In this document: piece by piece, positions 39,795 to 49,534 of the stretch
How positions within the stretch are numbered: position 1 is the stretch's first letter
Layout of the letters: each line of letters opens with the position of its first letter
DNA from: Flavobacterium sp. 9AF
GTDB taxonomy: Bacteria; Bacteroidota; Bacteroidia; Flavobacteriales; Flavobacteriaceae
Length of the DNA stretch: 64,000 bases
NCBI RefSeq assembly: GCF_902506265.1
Contig: NZ_LR733556.1
Span: forward strand, 1,493,755 to 1,557,754
Reading direction: 5' to 3'
Position numbers and translations under genes: made by a program
Notes under the pieces: model-generated
Told to the model about the DNA's origin: nothing
Seen by the model: only the letters and a program-made list of their open reading frames with translations
Databases searched by the model: none

Positions 39795-42700
39795 TTATTT
39801 TATTATTAATTTTTGAATACTTGTTTTTCCATCAGCTTTTAAAGTTACATAATAGATTCCTGAAGCTAATTTATTTTCAGTTTTTATACTTATATGTTTA
39901 CCTGCATTTGTAAATAATTTACTAAACGTTTTTTGTCCTAAAGCATTGTAAATCTCTACCATTGCATTACTCATTGAGAATGAAGTTGTAATCGAAAATG
40001 CATCATCAAATTTCAAAGGATTTGGAAACAGAAAGAATCCGTTATCATTTTGAGAATTAGGAATTGATAAAATAGTGTTTTGGAATACAATTTTAAACCT
40101 ATCACTATTCATACTGCCCGTATTTGATGTAGAAACCGAATAATTATATGCTATTGATTGATTGGCAGGAATGAGTGTGTAGGTTTGATTATACATATCA
40201 TACAAATAAGCATCCAACCCATTGTCTAAAGTAGATTCTGCAACAATAGTATAATTAATATTTCTATATTGATTTACGTGAATAGGTAATTCTTCCATAT
40301 CTAATGGATAATTACGATTTTCTATACTTAAAATTTTTGTGTTATTTTTTAATCCAAAATTTTCATCTTGATTGATTGGTTTCTCAGCATCATATTCATC
40401 TACAGCGTTGGAAAAAGAGTTATCAAAATTAAGTAAAAAAGCATCTGTTTCCGATTCAGCATTTAGAAAAGCTTGGCTTTCAAATAAAGACAATTTTAAT
40501 TGTGCTACTGTTGAAGCATTTTTAAAAACATTAGATGAAGAAGTATTTACTATTTTATCCGTTTCTTTAAACAGCATCTGACTAGTTCCATTCGTTAAAG
40601 TTTGCACAAAAAATGCTTGTCCAGGTTGTACATACTTATCTGCGGTAGAACTTGGAAAATTATTAATATTATTAACAACATCAACTGTTACATATGCACC
40701 TCTAGTATTTCTTGTTGGATCCCATAAATAATAAAAGTTTTTATTCAAATTTGTAGAACCTTGTAAAACAACATTCATATCTACTGGACATTGATAAGGA
40801 TTACCAACAAAACTATAGCCATTTGCAACTGTGCTTAAATTTGATATAGGATAATTTCCAGTTACCAAACTTCCTTTTACTCTCAATGTCGTATTGGTAG
40901 GCGTTGGCGTATTTGTAGCTAAACTAATGGTTCGATCACCTCGCACTAAAATTCGATAAGGTGTTCCTGCGGCAATCGTTGAAGACGTATTGGAAACCGA
41001 ATTCCAAATTTGATTACTATTATCATAAGTAAATAAAGACGGATTTCCTGTATTAGTAACATCAAAACCACCCGCAATCTGATTGGCACTTATATTTCCT
41101 CCTCCAGTTATATGTGTACCCCATCCAGCAACATTAACACCGTTTTCTTGCCAATTTTCTTTAATAGATGTCGTAGAAGTAACAGGAGAACTTAAAAATC
41201 TAAAAGCCCTTCTTCCTGGAATAAATCTTTCTACTTCAACAATTCCTGAAATAATACATCCATCAACTACAGGAGCAACTACAGCAGTATTCAATGCGTT
41301 TGATTTCATGATTAATTTTTTACCTGAATCTATAGTTAATTGACCTAAAGTCATAGTAAGAACTCCGCTTATATTGGTATCTTGTGTTAAAACCACTTCA
41401 CTTTTTGAATTTATTTCTAAACCATAAAGAAGGTTGTTAACTAATTTATTTGCATCAATCGATTGAGTTGTTAATCCTTTCATTATTAAAGTTGATCCAT
41501 TTACTGTAGCATCTATTAACCCATCGGTTATACCACCTGTTAATAATAATTGGTCATTTATCGTAATCTTATATCCATTCAATTTTAATTGTTTTGCAGA
41601 TGCATTTCTTAATGATCCAATTGTTCTATTGGAAAGTAATATGCAATCGTTTAAAGGAGTAGTTGCAAATTGTATGTCAGCCCCAGAAGCAGGAACTATA
41701 TTTCCAACCCAATTAGTTGCTACATTAAAATCTGTGCTAGCTACGGCTCCCATCCAAATAGAAGAGGTAACATCAATTGTAGCTGAACCAAAAGCGGTTG
41801 GGTCGAGTGGATTAATGACATTAATTTTTATTCCTGTACCTATTGTACCTAATGTAAGTGTATGTGATGTTACTATTCCATTTACAAACGAAATGGTTTC
41901 TCCTCCTCCAGACAATATAGATGTAGAACTACTAACTACAACCTTACCTGTAAAAGTAGTTACTACAGCACCTGTACCGTTTAAGCCATCCATCGCACTT
42001 ATTTTAATATTAAAAGGCACTCCAGAAATTTGATTACCAAGTACTCCATCTGAAGTGGTAGTAATTTTAAAACTAGCCACTCCAGTTACAATTACATCTG
42101 CTGACCGTAAAGAAGTTACCCCACTAACTGTATTGGTTGCAGATATTCTTGCTCCTCTATATATTTCGGAAGTACTATAACCTGTTAAACCTACTGCACT
42201 ATTCCAATTTGTTGCTGTTGTTGTCAATACCGTTGTTCCTGCTAAGTTCCTTAAAGGTGTCCCGTCCACATAAACAGTAACATCACCTTGTCCCAAAGTT
42301 CCTTTTATTAAAGGAGCATAAGCATTTATTGGAGCAGAAACAGTTGGCGCAGCGGGTAAACTAGCTGCTACAGTGACTGAATTAGATACAGCACTTATCA
42401 ACTTACCTTCTGCTTCCGCTTTAGCCGTTAAAATATCACCTGCAACCAATGTAAGTCCAGAAATGCTCCAATTCCCAAATGAATTTACCACAGCTGTACC
42501 TATTTGAATTGTTCCTGCTTTAAACAATGTTATTACAGTTCCTGCTACTTCTGTAGATGTTCCTGTTACTGTTTTATTTGTACCTGCAATATAGTTTCCT
42601 GTTATTACAGGACTATTAGAAGGTGTTACAGTATTAACAGTAACTTTAATAGTATTTGAATTATCAGATAAAACAAAACTTCCAGTTGTGGCTACAGCTC

Positions 42701-44354
42701 TAGCTTTAACAATATCACCTTGTATTAAACCTGTTACACTAATGTTTGCTGTTGCACCAGCTGCAAATGTAGTACCTGCTAAAGGCGCGACTATTTTCCC
42801 GTTAACATAAAAATAAATTTTTGCAGTTGCGCTATGATTATTAGTCACACTAATATTTTGACTTCCGGTCGAGGCATAAATTGGATTTGTGTTCACCGTT
42901 GGAGCAGTTGTTGTAGGTGATCCATTTTTAACGGAAGCATTAGAATAATCGGAAGTACAACTCACCGATTCAACCGTCGCAAAATAATCTGAATTATTAA
43001 ATGTATTTTGTGGAGCATCTACATCAAAACTCCAAGTCCCATCGAGACCTACATAAGAAATGGCTCCACCTAATGCAAAAAACTCGGTAGCCACTAAGCC
43101 ATTATTAGCTAAAGCATATAATCTCACACGATAAGTAGTTGCTGTAGGAATAGGACTTCCATTTGACCAAGTTCCATTTATTAATTGTGTTCCATTGGTA
43201 CGAGAAGTAATAATAGGCTCAGGTAAATAACAACTTTGGACTCCAGTTACTATTTTAATATTTGAAGATGCAGATTCTGATTTTCCAATAGCAGTTGCTT
43301 TAGCTGTTATTACATCGCCCACAATTAATCCAGTAACACCCGTTAAATTCCAAGTTCCTGATGTAACTGTTGTTGAACCCATTTGAATGCCTCCCTTGTA
43401 AACTTTAATTATCGTTCCATCAATTTCATTTGAAGTACCAGAAATTGTGCTACTGGCAATAGTAATGGAGCCTAAAATACTAGGTGCAGTTGAGATACTG
43501 GGTCCAAAACTAGCTCCTTCAACCAATGTTGACAAATCTGTAGGAGGAAAACTACTTATTAATGCATTATACATGGCAAGAGCGTTGCCACCAAATACAT
43601 TTCCATCTACTCCATTCACATCAGAAGGTGTGGTTGTTGCGCCATTTTGGGTATTCGAATTTGTAGTGGCAACAAAACGTACTGGTCCAGTAAAGCCTAA
43701 ATCGTCTAAATTAACAAAAAAATCATAAAAATAATCCGCATCACCATTATTGGTACTTAATGCTACCTCTTTTTGATGGCGTTCCTCCACATCATAAGTA
43801 ATCGTATTTGTAATTGTGCCTAATGCCACATCATGAGTATGAATTTTAACTCCTACACCTGTTTCTAAAGTAATTTCTTTTTCAAAACCTGGATTAGCAG
43901 AAGTAGTAGAGCCAAATTGATTATTGGTATCTATTAACAAAGAATAACTCTTACGAGCTGTAGATGATTTATCTAGTCGAAAACGAACTATAAAATAGTT
44001 AATCCCGCCTACATTTTTTGTAAGTACAAAAACGGAGTTTCCACCATTAAAACTAACAACATCTAAGTATCCACTACTCCCACCAGAAATTAAATCTAAG
44101 CTAGCATCACCTGTAATTTGAGGGACTGGTATCATTTGCAATTCACTATTAACTCCATAATCGGTTACAGAAAAACCAGATGTAGTTAATGAGGCAAAGC
44201 CATCTGCATTGGGGTCTAAAACTGTTTTTCCAAAAACGGTTGAAGAAGGTTTATAAATTAGACCAGGGGTTTGTGCATTAAGGTTTATTAGATTTCCTAA
44301 AATAAGAAATAAAAAAATGCATTTTTTAATCATAAATAAAGTATTAGTTCTCAT
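39795..44354 (-). CDS. Giant Ig-like surface protein with T9SS sorting domain
   Basis: About 1519 aa. After a signal peptide ('IFLFLILGNLINLNAQ') comes a choice-of-anchor-like N-terminal domain ('KTVLDPNADGFASLTTSGF'), at least three Ig-like repeats of about 85 residues ('GTSNEIDGTIIKVYKGGIQM', 'GTSTEVAGTVITLFKAGTIQ' with 'GDILTAKAEAEGK'), a filamin-like segment, a region with 'SIWMGAVASTDFNVATNWVG', and a type A T9SS domain ('FFLFPNPLKFDDAF' to 'IQKLIIK'). It is likely a surface adhesin or matrix protein. Translation may start at 44354 or at a second ATG at 44333, which directly precedes the signal peptide; both lie downstream of the -7 box at 44393-44400. Confidence 0.9.
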   Translation of the reverse strand: MRTNTLFMIKKCIFLFLILGNLINLNAQTPGLIYKPSSTVFGKTVLDPNADGFASLTTSGFSVTDYGVNSELQMIPVPQITGDASLDLISGGSSGYLDVVSFNGGNSVFVLTKNVGGINYFIVRFRLDKSSTARKSYSLLIDTNNQFGSTTSANPGFEKEITLETGVGVKIHTHDVALGTITNTITYDVEERHQKEVALSTNNGDADYFYDFFVNLDDLGFTGPVRFVATTNSNTQNGATTTPSDVNGVDGNVFGGNALAMYNALISSFPPTDLSTLVEGASFGPSISTAPSILGSITIASSTISGTSNEIDGTIIKVYKGGIQMGSTTVTSGTWNLTGVTGLIVGDVITAKATAIGKSESASSNIKIVTGVQSCYLPEPIITSRTNGTQLINGTWSNGSPIPTATTYRVRLYALANNGLVATEFFALGGAISYVGLDGTWSFDVDAPQNTFNNSDYFATVESVSCTSDYSNASVKNGSPTTTAPTVNTNPIYASTGSQNISVTNNHSATAKIYFYVNGKIVAPLAGTTFAAGATANISVTGLIQGDIVKARAVATTGSFVLSDNSNTIKVTVNTVTPSNSPVITGNYIAGTNKTVTGTSTEVAGTVITLFKAGTIQIGTAVVNSFGNWSISGLTLVAGDILTAKAEAEGKLISAVSNSVTVAASLPAAPTVSAPINAYAPLIKGTLGQGDVTVYVDGTPLRNLAGTTVLTTTATNWNSAVGLTGYSTSEIYRGARISATNTVSGVTSLRSADVIVTGVASFKITTTSDGVLGNQISGVPFNIKISAMDGLNGTGAVVTTFTGKVVVSSSTSILSGGGETISFVNGIVTSHTLTLGTIGTGIKINVINPLDPTAFGSATIDVTSSIWMGAVASTDFNVATNWVGNIVPASGADIQFATTPLNDCILLSNRTIGSLRNASAKQLKLNGYKITINDQLLLTGGITDGLIDATVNGSTLIMKGLTTQSIDANKLVNNLLYGLEINSKSEVVLTQDTNISGVLTMTLGQLTIDSGKKLIMKSNALNTAVVAPVVDGCIISGIVEVERFIPGRRAFRFLSSPVTSTTSIKENWQENGVNVAGWGTHITGGGNISANQIAGGFDVTNTGNPSLFTYDNSNQIWNSVSNTSSTIAAGTPYRILVRGDRTISLATNTPTPTNTTLRVKGSLVTGNYPISNLSTVANGYSFVGNPYQCPVDMNVVLQGSTNLNKNFYYLWDPTRNTRGAYVTVDVVNNINNFPSSTADKYVQPGQAFFVQTLTNGTSQMLFKETDKIVNTSSSNVFKNASTVAQLKLSLFESQAFLNAESETDAFLLNFDNSFSNAVDEYDAEKPINQDENFGLKNNTKILSIENRNYPLDMEELPIHVNQYRNINYTIVAESTLDNGLDAYLYDMYNQTYTLIPANQSIAYNYSVSTSNTGSMNSDRFKIVFQNTILSIPNSQNDNGFFLFPNPLKFDDAFSITTSFSMSNAMVEIYNALGQKTFSKLFTNAGKHISIKTENKLASGIYYVTLKADGKTSIQKLIIK

Positions 44355-44392
44355 ACATGAATCCGCTATTAAAATAAATCAATACAATTTCT

Positions 44393-44400
44393 CAAAGATA
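44393..44400 (-). promoter_or_regulatory. Predicted -7 element of the giant T9SS gene
   Basis: On the minus strand TATCTTTG matches TAnnTTTG exactly. The leader to the ATG at 44354 would be about 34 nt. Confidence 0.42.
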
Positions 44401-44482
44401 CTATGTATTTTAGATTTATCATAAGTTTTAATTATTTAATTTTGCTTTAATAATCTAATTGTCAATTTGTTACAAAAAATTA

Positions 44483-45658
44483 TTATCGATACTTAAGTGC
44501 AATTTGTCCTATTTGCCCTATTATTTTAAATGAATCTTTCATACTTAGTTTAGAACCATCTGCATGAATCCATCGGTTCAAAGGTTTTTCAAGAATTAAT
44601 GCTTGTGTTTCTTTTGAACCGTATATTTTTTTCATTCGCATAAAAATTTCAACATCAAAAAGCCATTTGGTAATAAATTTCTCTTGAAAAGTCTTTTCAA
44701 TAATTTCTTTGGTCATAATTTTAGCTCCACATTGCGTATCGTTGATCTCCATTCCTAACGTTTTTCTAATAATAAAATTAATTGTTTTGCTAATAATTGC
44801 TCTAGCCGATTGTTTGGTTATGTCTGCTCCCATCCTGGCCATTCTAGAACCAAAAACTAATTTATATTTTGAATTATAAATGGTTTCTGCCAATCCTTGA
44901 AAATCTTCAAAATTGGTAGATAAATCTGCATCTAAAAAACCTATATAATCAAACTGACTACTTTCAGATAAATGCAACATACCTAATCTTACCGCTTCTG
45001 CTTTTCCTCCATTTTTTTCACAATCATAAATACTAATATAATCTTCTTTTCCTTTTCGCAATTCTTGTAAAACTTCTAATGTTCTATCTTTACTTCCATC
45101 ATTTACAAAACATAAATGGTAGCCTAAATTTTTATGCACAAAGTTTTTAAAATCCTCTCCTAATAATCTTTTTTCCTCATTATAACAAGGGATAACAATC
45201 CCTACACATTTATTTTGTATATATTGCTCTTTGGTAACAGAACTTGCATTTATTTCTTTTTCAGTAGGTACACCGATTAATCTTTTTACTCTTGCGGCAA
45301 TTTCACTTAAACTCAGAGGCTTTTTCATGTAATCATCAATTCCCAAATCATAACTTCTCACGATGACTTCTTCATCTGTATTTCCAGACAAAACCATAAT
45401 TGGCGTTTTTGTGTCCATTTTAGTCTGCCTTATATATTGCACCACTTCTAAGCCTGAAGATATTTCAACGGCCTCTTGTAAATTGAGATTTCCGGTTAAA
45501 TTAATATCTACAATCGTTAGATTTGGTTTAATATCTTCATACAAAGCAATACCGTTTTCCACATTTTCTGCTTTTTGCACCTCATATCCTAAATCGGTTA
45601 GTGCTTTTTCCAGCGACAACAAAACCAGTTGTTGGTCATCAATAATTAAAATTTTCAT
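44483..45658 (-). CDS. Response-regulator receiver fused to family 2 glycosyltransferase (copy 1)
   Basis: The 391-aa protein joins two domains seldom found together. Residues 1-128 are a receiver with D7-D8, phospho-acceptor D51 ('LTIVDINL'), S91 and K113-P114. The loop after D51 is about ten residues longer than usual (D51 to G69). Residues 150-391 are a GT-A glycosyltransferase with 'VGIVIPCYNEEKRL', D187-G-S, D243-A-D245 ('GFLDADLSTNF') and 'DTQCGAKIMTKE', closest to dolichyl/undecaprenyl-phosphate glucosyltransferase-like GT2 enzymes. There are no membrane helices. Phosphorylation may switch transferase activity. The ATG at 45658 is preferred to the TTG at 45664. It is the last gene of the flippase-GT4-GT2 operon. 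Confidence 0.92.
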   Translation of the reverse strand: MKILIIDDQQLVLLSLEKALTDLGYEVQKAENVENGIALYEDIKPNLTIVDINLTGNLNLQEAVEISSGLEVVQYIRQTKMDTKTPIMVLSGNTDEEVIVRSYDLGIDDYMKKPLSLSEIAARVKRLIGVPTEKEINASSVTKEQYIQNKCVGIVIPCYNEEKRLLGEDFKNFVHKNLGYHLCFVNDGSKDRTLEVLQELRKGKEDYISIYDCEKNGGKAEAVRLGMLHLSESSQFDYIGFLDADLSTNFEDFQGLAETIYNSKYKLVFGSRMARMGADITKQSARAIISKTINFIIRKTLGMEINDTQCGAKIMTKEIIEKTFQEKFITKWLFDVEIFMRMKKIYGSKETQALILEKPLNRWIHADGSKLSMKDSFKIIGQIGQIALKYR

Positions 45659-45672
45659 AGTCAATTGGGGAA

Positions 45673-46836
45673 TTAAATCGATTTAAAACAAGCTATATAT
45701 TGATCAATAATTTTATCCATTGAAAGTGCATTAGCTGCTTCAAAATTAGCAATGGCCAATTCTTTTCTGTAAGCATTATTAGATAAAATTTTAGAAATTG
45801 CCTGAGCTAAGGATTCTTTGCTTTCTGGATTAAAAAATTCACCTCGATAACCTTCATCTTTAATCAATAGAGCTAAATCACCTAAATCGGGTAAAACAAC
45901 GGCTTTTCCATAACTACCCGCTTGATGCAACACTCCTGAGCTTCCAGTGGTGGATGTATAAGGAAAAACAACTATTGTACTTTCGGTAAAAATACGTTCT
46001 ACATCATTTTCTTCTACATAACCTGTAAAAATAAGGTTCGGAACTTCTTTATATTTTTCTGCCACACTTTCCAAATAACCTGGTGTATTTGGGCTATCTG
46101 TTCCTGCAATAATTACCTCAATAGTTTCGGAAGTAGTTTTTCTAACCATTTCGACTGCTTCAATAAGAATTTCTACTTTTTTATACGTTCCAAATTTCCC
46201 AAAAGCCATTACTTTTTTTGATCCTGATTTGTCTTCAAAATCTGGATTTTTTATAGACTCAAAGCTACCATGAGGAATTTGTATTATATTTTTTGATTTG
46301 TATTTATCTTGTAAGACCTCAACATACTTTTGAATTGTTACTACTAATTTATTTGATTTTAACAAGCACCGTGTAAGATTGGTACCAATAAAATTATAAA
46401 TTTTTTGCATTGTTTTACTTGAAGTAAAACCTGCCTTTTCTAAATCTACTTGTTCTAAAATATTATGTAATAATACCACATTTTTGTAACCCATAAGACG
46501 CAAAAACATGGGTAATAATAATCCCATCGCTGAAGGAATTTTTTTATCGCCAAATTTTACAAACTGAAGGTTAAATAAAATATAATCTGGCTTTACTTGA
46601 CGAACAGCATTTATAACTGTAAAAAAAGAAAAATAACTATTAAATTTCCAACATTCTTTAATTTGAATTTTTTCCTTATTAGGAAAATCTAATTGTTTTG
46701 GCTCTTTTGTTTTATCAGTTAATAATGTTAGTTGTGAAATTGATTCATGTAGAACAAAATTTTTTGCTAAATGATAACCATATTCGTTCAGTGTAACTTT
46801 GCTTGGTGGATAAGCAGTGAGTAGCGCTAACTTCAT
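45673..46836 (-). CDS. Family 4 glycosyltransferase (copy 1)
   Basis: A GT-B fold enzyme of 387 aa. The N-terminal acceptor domain starts 'KLALLTAYPPSKVTLNEYGY'. The C-terminal donor domain has 'KVMAFGKFGTYKKVEILIEA', 'LIFTGYVEENDVERIF' and the EX7E-like region 'STIVVFPYTSTTGSSGVLHQ'. It probably transfers a sugar from a nucleotide donor to a lipid-linked or polysaccharide acceptor on the cytoplasmic side. It is a paralogue of 55477-56685, sharing most motifs over the full length. The ATG at 46836 is chosen over the TTG at 46842. A TAAATTTG box at 46847-46840 just upstream may be an internal promoter. It is the middle gene of the 48117-44483 operon. Confidence 0.9.
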   Translation of the reverse strand: MKLALLTAYPPSKVTLNEYGYHLAKNFVLHESISQLTLLTDKTKEPKQLDFPNKEKIQIKECWKFNSYFSFFTVINAVRQVKPDYILFNLQFVKFGDKKIPSAMGLLLPMFLRLMGYKNVVLLHNILEQVDLEKAGFTSSKTMQKIYNFIGTNLTRCLLKSNKLVVTIQKYVEVLQDKYKSKNIIQIPHGSFESIKNPDFEDKSGSKKVMAFGKFGTYKKVEILIEAVEMVRKTTSETIEVIIAGTDSPNTPGYLESVAEKYKEVPNLIFTGYVEENDVERIFTESTIVVFPYTSTTGSSGVLHQAGSYGKAVVLPDLGDLALLIKDEGYRGEFFNPESKESLAQAISKILSNNAYRKELAIANFEAANALSMDKIIDQYIACFKSI

Positions 46837-46869
46837 ATTCAAATTTAATATTTCGTTTTATAACAAACA

Positions 46870-48117
46870 TTAGACTTTCTTTAAATGGTTAATAGCAAAA
46901 AAAGTAATTTGAAATAGCAACAAAACGAGCATTGCAATAATTTGCATTAGTACAACTTGCTCTAACGACTCGTGAAAAAATACAATTAAAATAACTTGTG
47001 TTAATCCTAAAACACCTGAAATAATAACTGGGATATATTTACTAATTGATAAAAAATAATAGGCAAAAATATTAGCTATAGCAAAGATTGAGGTTGCTAA
47101 AGCGTATTTCCATAATAAAAAAGCAATAGGCAAATATTTTTCTCCAAACATTAATTTCACGACTAAATTAGGAAATAAATAAGTTACTAACACTATAAAA
47201 GTAGATAAAAATGAAATATACAACACATATTTAGCCAAAATTGGAAATGTATCAAATCCATCTTTTTTTAACTGTATTACTTTAGGCAAAAGCAACATTA
47301 CAAACATCCAAGCGACAAAATAGACTACCCTACCAATTAATGCTAAAGAGGCATACAAACCAGCTTCATGGTTTTCAAAATAATGCTTCACTAATAATAC
47401 ATCACTGTTATTTATTATAATTTGTGTAAGTTCATAGAAAGCAGTTAAAGCAAAAAATTGAATGATGGATTTTGTATTTAAAATCTTATCTTCATTATTC
47501 TCCATCTCAATTTTAGAAATAATTTTTTTCTGAAAAGGAAACAATCCAAAAATGAATGAAATTAAAATACCAATAGCAATAACTACAGATGATTCTAAAC
47601 TAGGAATACAATATAGAATTGAAAAAGTTAAAATTAATCGACAAAGCATTTCAAAATAATAAGTCTTCGAAAGCCCAATTAACTCATTTTTTCCTTGATA
47701 CAAGCCTCTATTAATACTCATTGTAATGTAAAGAGGCAATCCTAAGCCAAAAATAACAAACATGGAACTGGTTTGAGTATGAAATATATCTTGTAGATTT
47801 TTACTAAAAGTCACAATAGCAACTGCAAATAAAACACCTATATACAAAGCGTTTTTATAAATAAAGTTCAAAAATAATTGTAATAGACTCTTTTCATAAA
47901 GAACAGCATATTTGGCTGTTACTATTTGGAAGGTCATTCCTATGAAAGAAAGCACTAAAAGTAAAGTAATTAATATAGCGGCATCTGCAAATTGTGAAGG
48001 CCCTAAGATTCTTCCTAAAAGTAAATTATAAACATAATTCCCTCCATTAACAAGAAGAATGGAAAGCATAAAAAAATGTTCTTTGGTTAGATTTTTGGGG
48101 CTAAACTTTAAACTCAT
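46870..48117 (-). CDS. Wzx-like polysaccharide flippase (MATE/MOP superfamily)
   Basis: The 415-aa protein is hydrophobic throughout with about 12 predicted membrane helices. It has the opening motif of the oligosaccharide flippase family: 'GGNYVYNLLLGRILGPSQFADAA', here quoted in part as GGNYVYNLLLGRILGP. It likely moves lipid-linked oligosaccharide across the inner membrane. It is the first gene of the flippase-GT4-receiver/GT2 operon, and is separated from the second receiver-GT2 gene by a terminator at 48201-48232. No Wzy-like polymerase is evident, so either the polymer is made elsewhere or the large membrane protein at 49535 supplies that role. Confidence 0.82.
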   Translation of the reverse strand: MSLKFSPKNLTKEHFFMLSILLVNGGNYVYNLLLGRILGPSQFADAAILITLLLVLSFIGMTFQIVTAKYAVLYEKSLLQLFLNFIYKNALYIGVLFAVAIVTFSKNLQDIFHTQTSSMFVIFGLGLPLYITMSINRGLYQGKNELIGLSKTYYFEMLCRLILTFSILYCIPSLESSVVIAIGILISFIFGLFPFQKKIISKIEMENNEDKILNTKSIIQFFALTAFYELTQIIINNSDVLLVKHYFENHEAGLYASLALIGRVVYFVAWMFVMLLLPKVIQLKKDGFDTFPILAKYVLYISFLSTFIVLVTYLFPNLVVKLMFGEKYLPIAFLLWKYALATSIFAIANIFAYYFLSISKYIPVIISGVLGLTQVILIVFFHESLEQVVLMQIIAMLVLLLFQITFFAINHLKKV

Positions 48118-48200
48118 TGCTCATCAATTGCAAACCTAATTTACTTATATTTTTTTAATTGAAAAACTTTTATGGTTTAATTCTTAAAAAAATGTTAAAA

Positions 48201-48232
48201 ATAAAAAAGGATGGTATTTTATAACCATCCTT
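48201..48232 (-). terminator. Terminator of receiver-GT2 copy 2
   Basis: On the minus strand AAGGATGGT (48232-48224) pairs with ACCATCCTT (48215-48207) around an 8-nt loop and runs into six T residues (48206-48201, with one A). It isolates 48260-49435 as a single-gene transcript. Confidence 0.88.
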
Positions 48233-48259
48233 CTTAAAACAAATAAACAAAAAAAAACA

Positions 48260-49435
48260 CTATTTATAATTCAATGCTATTTGACCAATTTGGCCGATTA
48301 TTTTCACAGAATCTTTCATACTAAGCTTAGAACCATCTGCATGAATCCATCTTTTTAAAGGCATTTCACATATTAACTCTTTAGCTTTTTGAGTGCCATA
48401 TGCTTTTTTCATTCGCATAAAAATCTCCACATCAAAAAGCCATTTGGTCAAGAATTTGGTCTGAAAGGTATTTTGAATAATTTCTCTCGTCATTATTTTG
48501 GCTCCACATTGTGTATCATTAATTTCCATCATTACTGTTTTTCTAATGATATAATTAACGGTTTTACTTATAATTGCTCTTGAAGATTGTTTTGTAATAT
48601 TTGCCCCCATTCTTCTCATCCTCGAACCACTCACTAGTTGAAAGTTAGAATTAGAGATGGTGTTTACTAAATCCTGAAAATCATCGAAATTTGTTGATAA
48701 ATCAGCATCTAGAAATCCTATGTAGTCATATTGATTATTTTTTGCAAGATGCACCATTCCTAATCGAACGGCTTCCGCTTTTCCTACATTTTTTTCACAA
48801 TTCAAAACACTTATTCTATCTTCATGGTCTTTGGCTAATTGATTCACAATATCTAAAGTAGAATCATTACTCCCATCATTTACAAAACACAAATGATATC
48901 CTAAATTTTTTTCAACAAACTTTTTATAGATTTCGGTTTGCAATCTTTTTTCTTCATTATAACAAGGTATGACTACTCCTACAACCATTTTCTGCAAAAT
49001 TTTATCACTTTGTTCTACCTTATAAATACTTCCAGAACCTATTAAATGTTTTACACGCAAACCTATTTCAGTTAAACTAATAGGTTTTTTCATATAATCT
49101 TCAACTCCTAAAACAAACCCTTTCTGAATTATGCTTTCATCGGTATTACCTGATAAAATCATCACGGGAGTTGAAGCTCCTCTTATTACTTTAATATGTT
49201 CAACAACATCTAACCCTGAAACAGTAAAATCAAGTCCATGGTTTGTAGTTAAAATTTCATTTTCATTTTCAGGAATATTAATATCGACAATAACTAAATC
49301 TGGCAAATGATTTTCATATTTTAAAATTCCGTTGTTGACACTTTTAGCGGTTATCACTTCGTAGCCTAAATCTATAAGACATTTTTCTAACGATAACAAT
49401 ACCAATTCTTGATCGTCTATTATTAAAATTTTCAT
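48260..49435 (-). CDS. Response-regulator receiver fused to family 2 glycosyltransferase (copy 2)
   Basis: A 391-aa paralogue of 44483-45658 with exactly the same total length. The receiver has D7-D8, D51 ('LVIVDINIPENENE'), an S-G-N in 'MILSGNTDES' and 'YMKKPISLTEIG'. The loop after D51 is longer still (D51 to G74, about 15 extra residues). The GT2 part has 'VVGVVIPCYNEEKRL', 'NDGSNDSTLD', D-A-D in 'GFLDADLSTNF', and the conserved tail 'RWIHADGSKLSMKDS'. It is transcribed alone: its own promoter (49474-49481) and terminator (48201-48232) flank it. Likely role: phosphorylation-controlled sugar transfer, perhaps with different input from copy 1. The ATG at 49435 is chosen over the TTG at 49444. 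Confidence 0.92.
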   Translation of the reverse strand: MKILIIDDQELVLLSLEKCLIDLGYEVITAKSVNNGILKYENHLPDLVIVDINIPENENEILTTNHGLDFTVSGLDVVEHIKVIRGASTPVMILSGNTDESIIQKGFVLGVEDYMKKPISLTEIGLRVKHLIGSGSIYKVEQSDKILQKMVVGVVIPCYNEEKRLQTEIYKKFVEKNLGYHLCFVNDGSNDSTLDIVNQLAKDHEDRISVLNCEKNVGKAEAVRLGMVHLAKNNQYDYIGFLDADLSTNFDDFQDLVNTISNSNFQLVSGSRMRRMGANITKQSSRAIISKTVNYIIRKTVMMEINDTQCGAKIMTREIIQNTFQTKFLTKWLFDVEIFMRMKKAYGTQKAKELICEMPLKRWIHADGSKLSMKDSVKIIGQIGQIALNYK

Positions 49436-49473
49436 AGTTAACACATTTTAATTGTTTGCTTGTAATTCTATAT

Positions 49474-49481
49474 CAAAATTA
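49474..49481 (-). promoter_or_regulatory. Predicted -7 element of receiver-GT2 copy 2
   Basis: On the minus strand TAATTTTG matches TAnnTTTG exactly, 38 nt upstream of the ATG at 49435. The divergent operon starts at 49535 with a weaker TAGTTTTA at 49505-49512 on the plus strand. Confidence 0.45.
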
Positions 49482-49534
49482 GACATAGGAAAAAAGAAAA
49501 AAATTAGTTTTAGATTAATGGATACTATCTATCG

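Noticed and set aside
41629-42033. Plus-strand open frame inside the giant T9SS gene
   Set aside because: It is antisense to a clear Ig-like/T9SS coding region, has no domain, and results from the low stop-codon density of the opposite strand there.
48269-48281. CACTATTTATAAT, similar to the island palindrome
   Set aside because: It lies in the 3' end of the receiver-GT2 copy 2 coding region (codons for the C-terminal residues and stop), lacks the second half of the repeat and has no -7 box at 23 nt.
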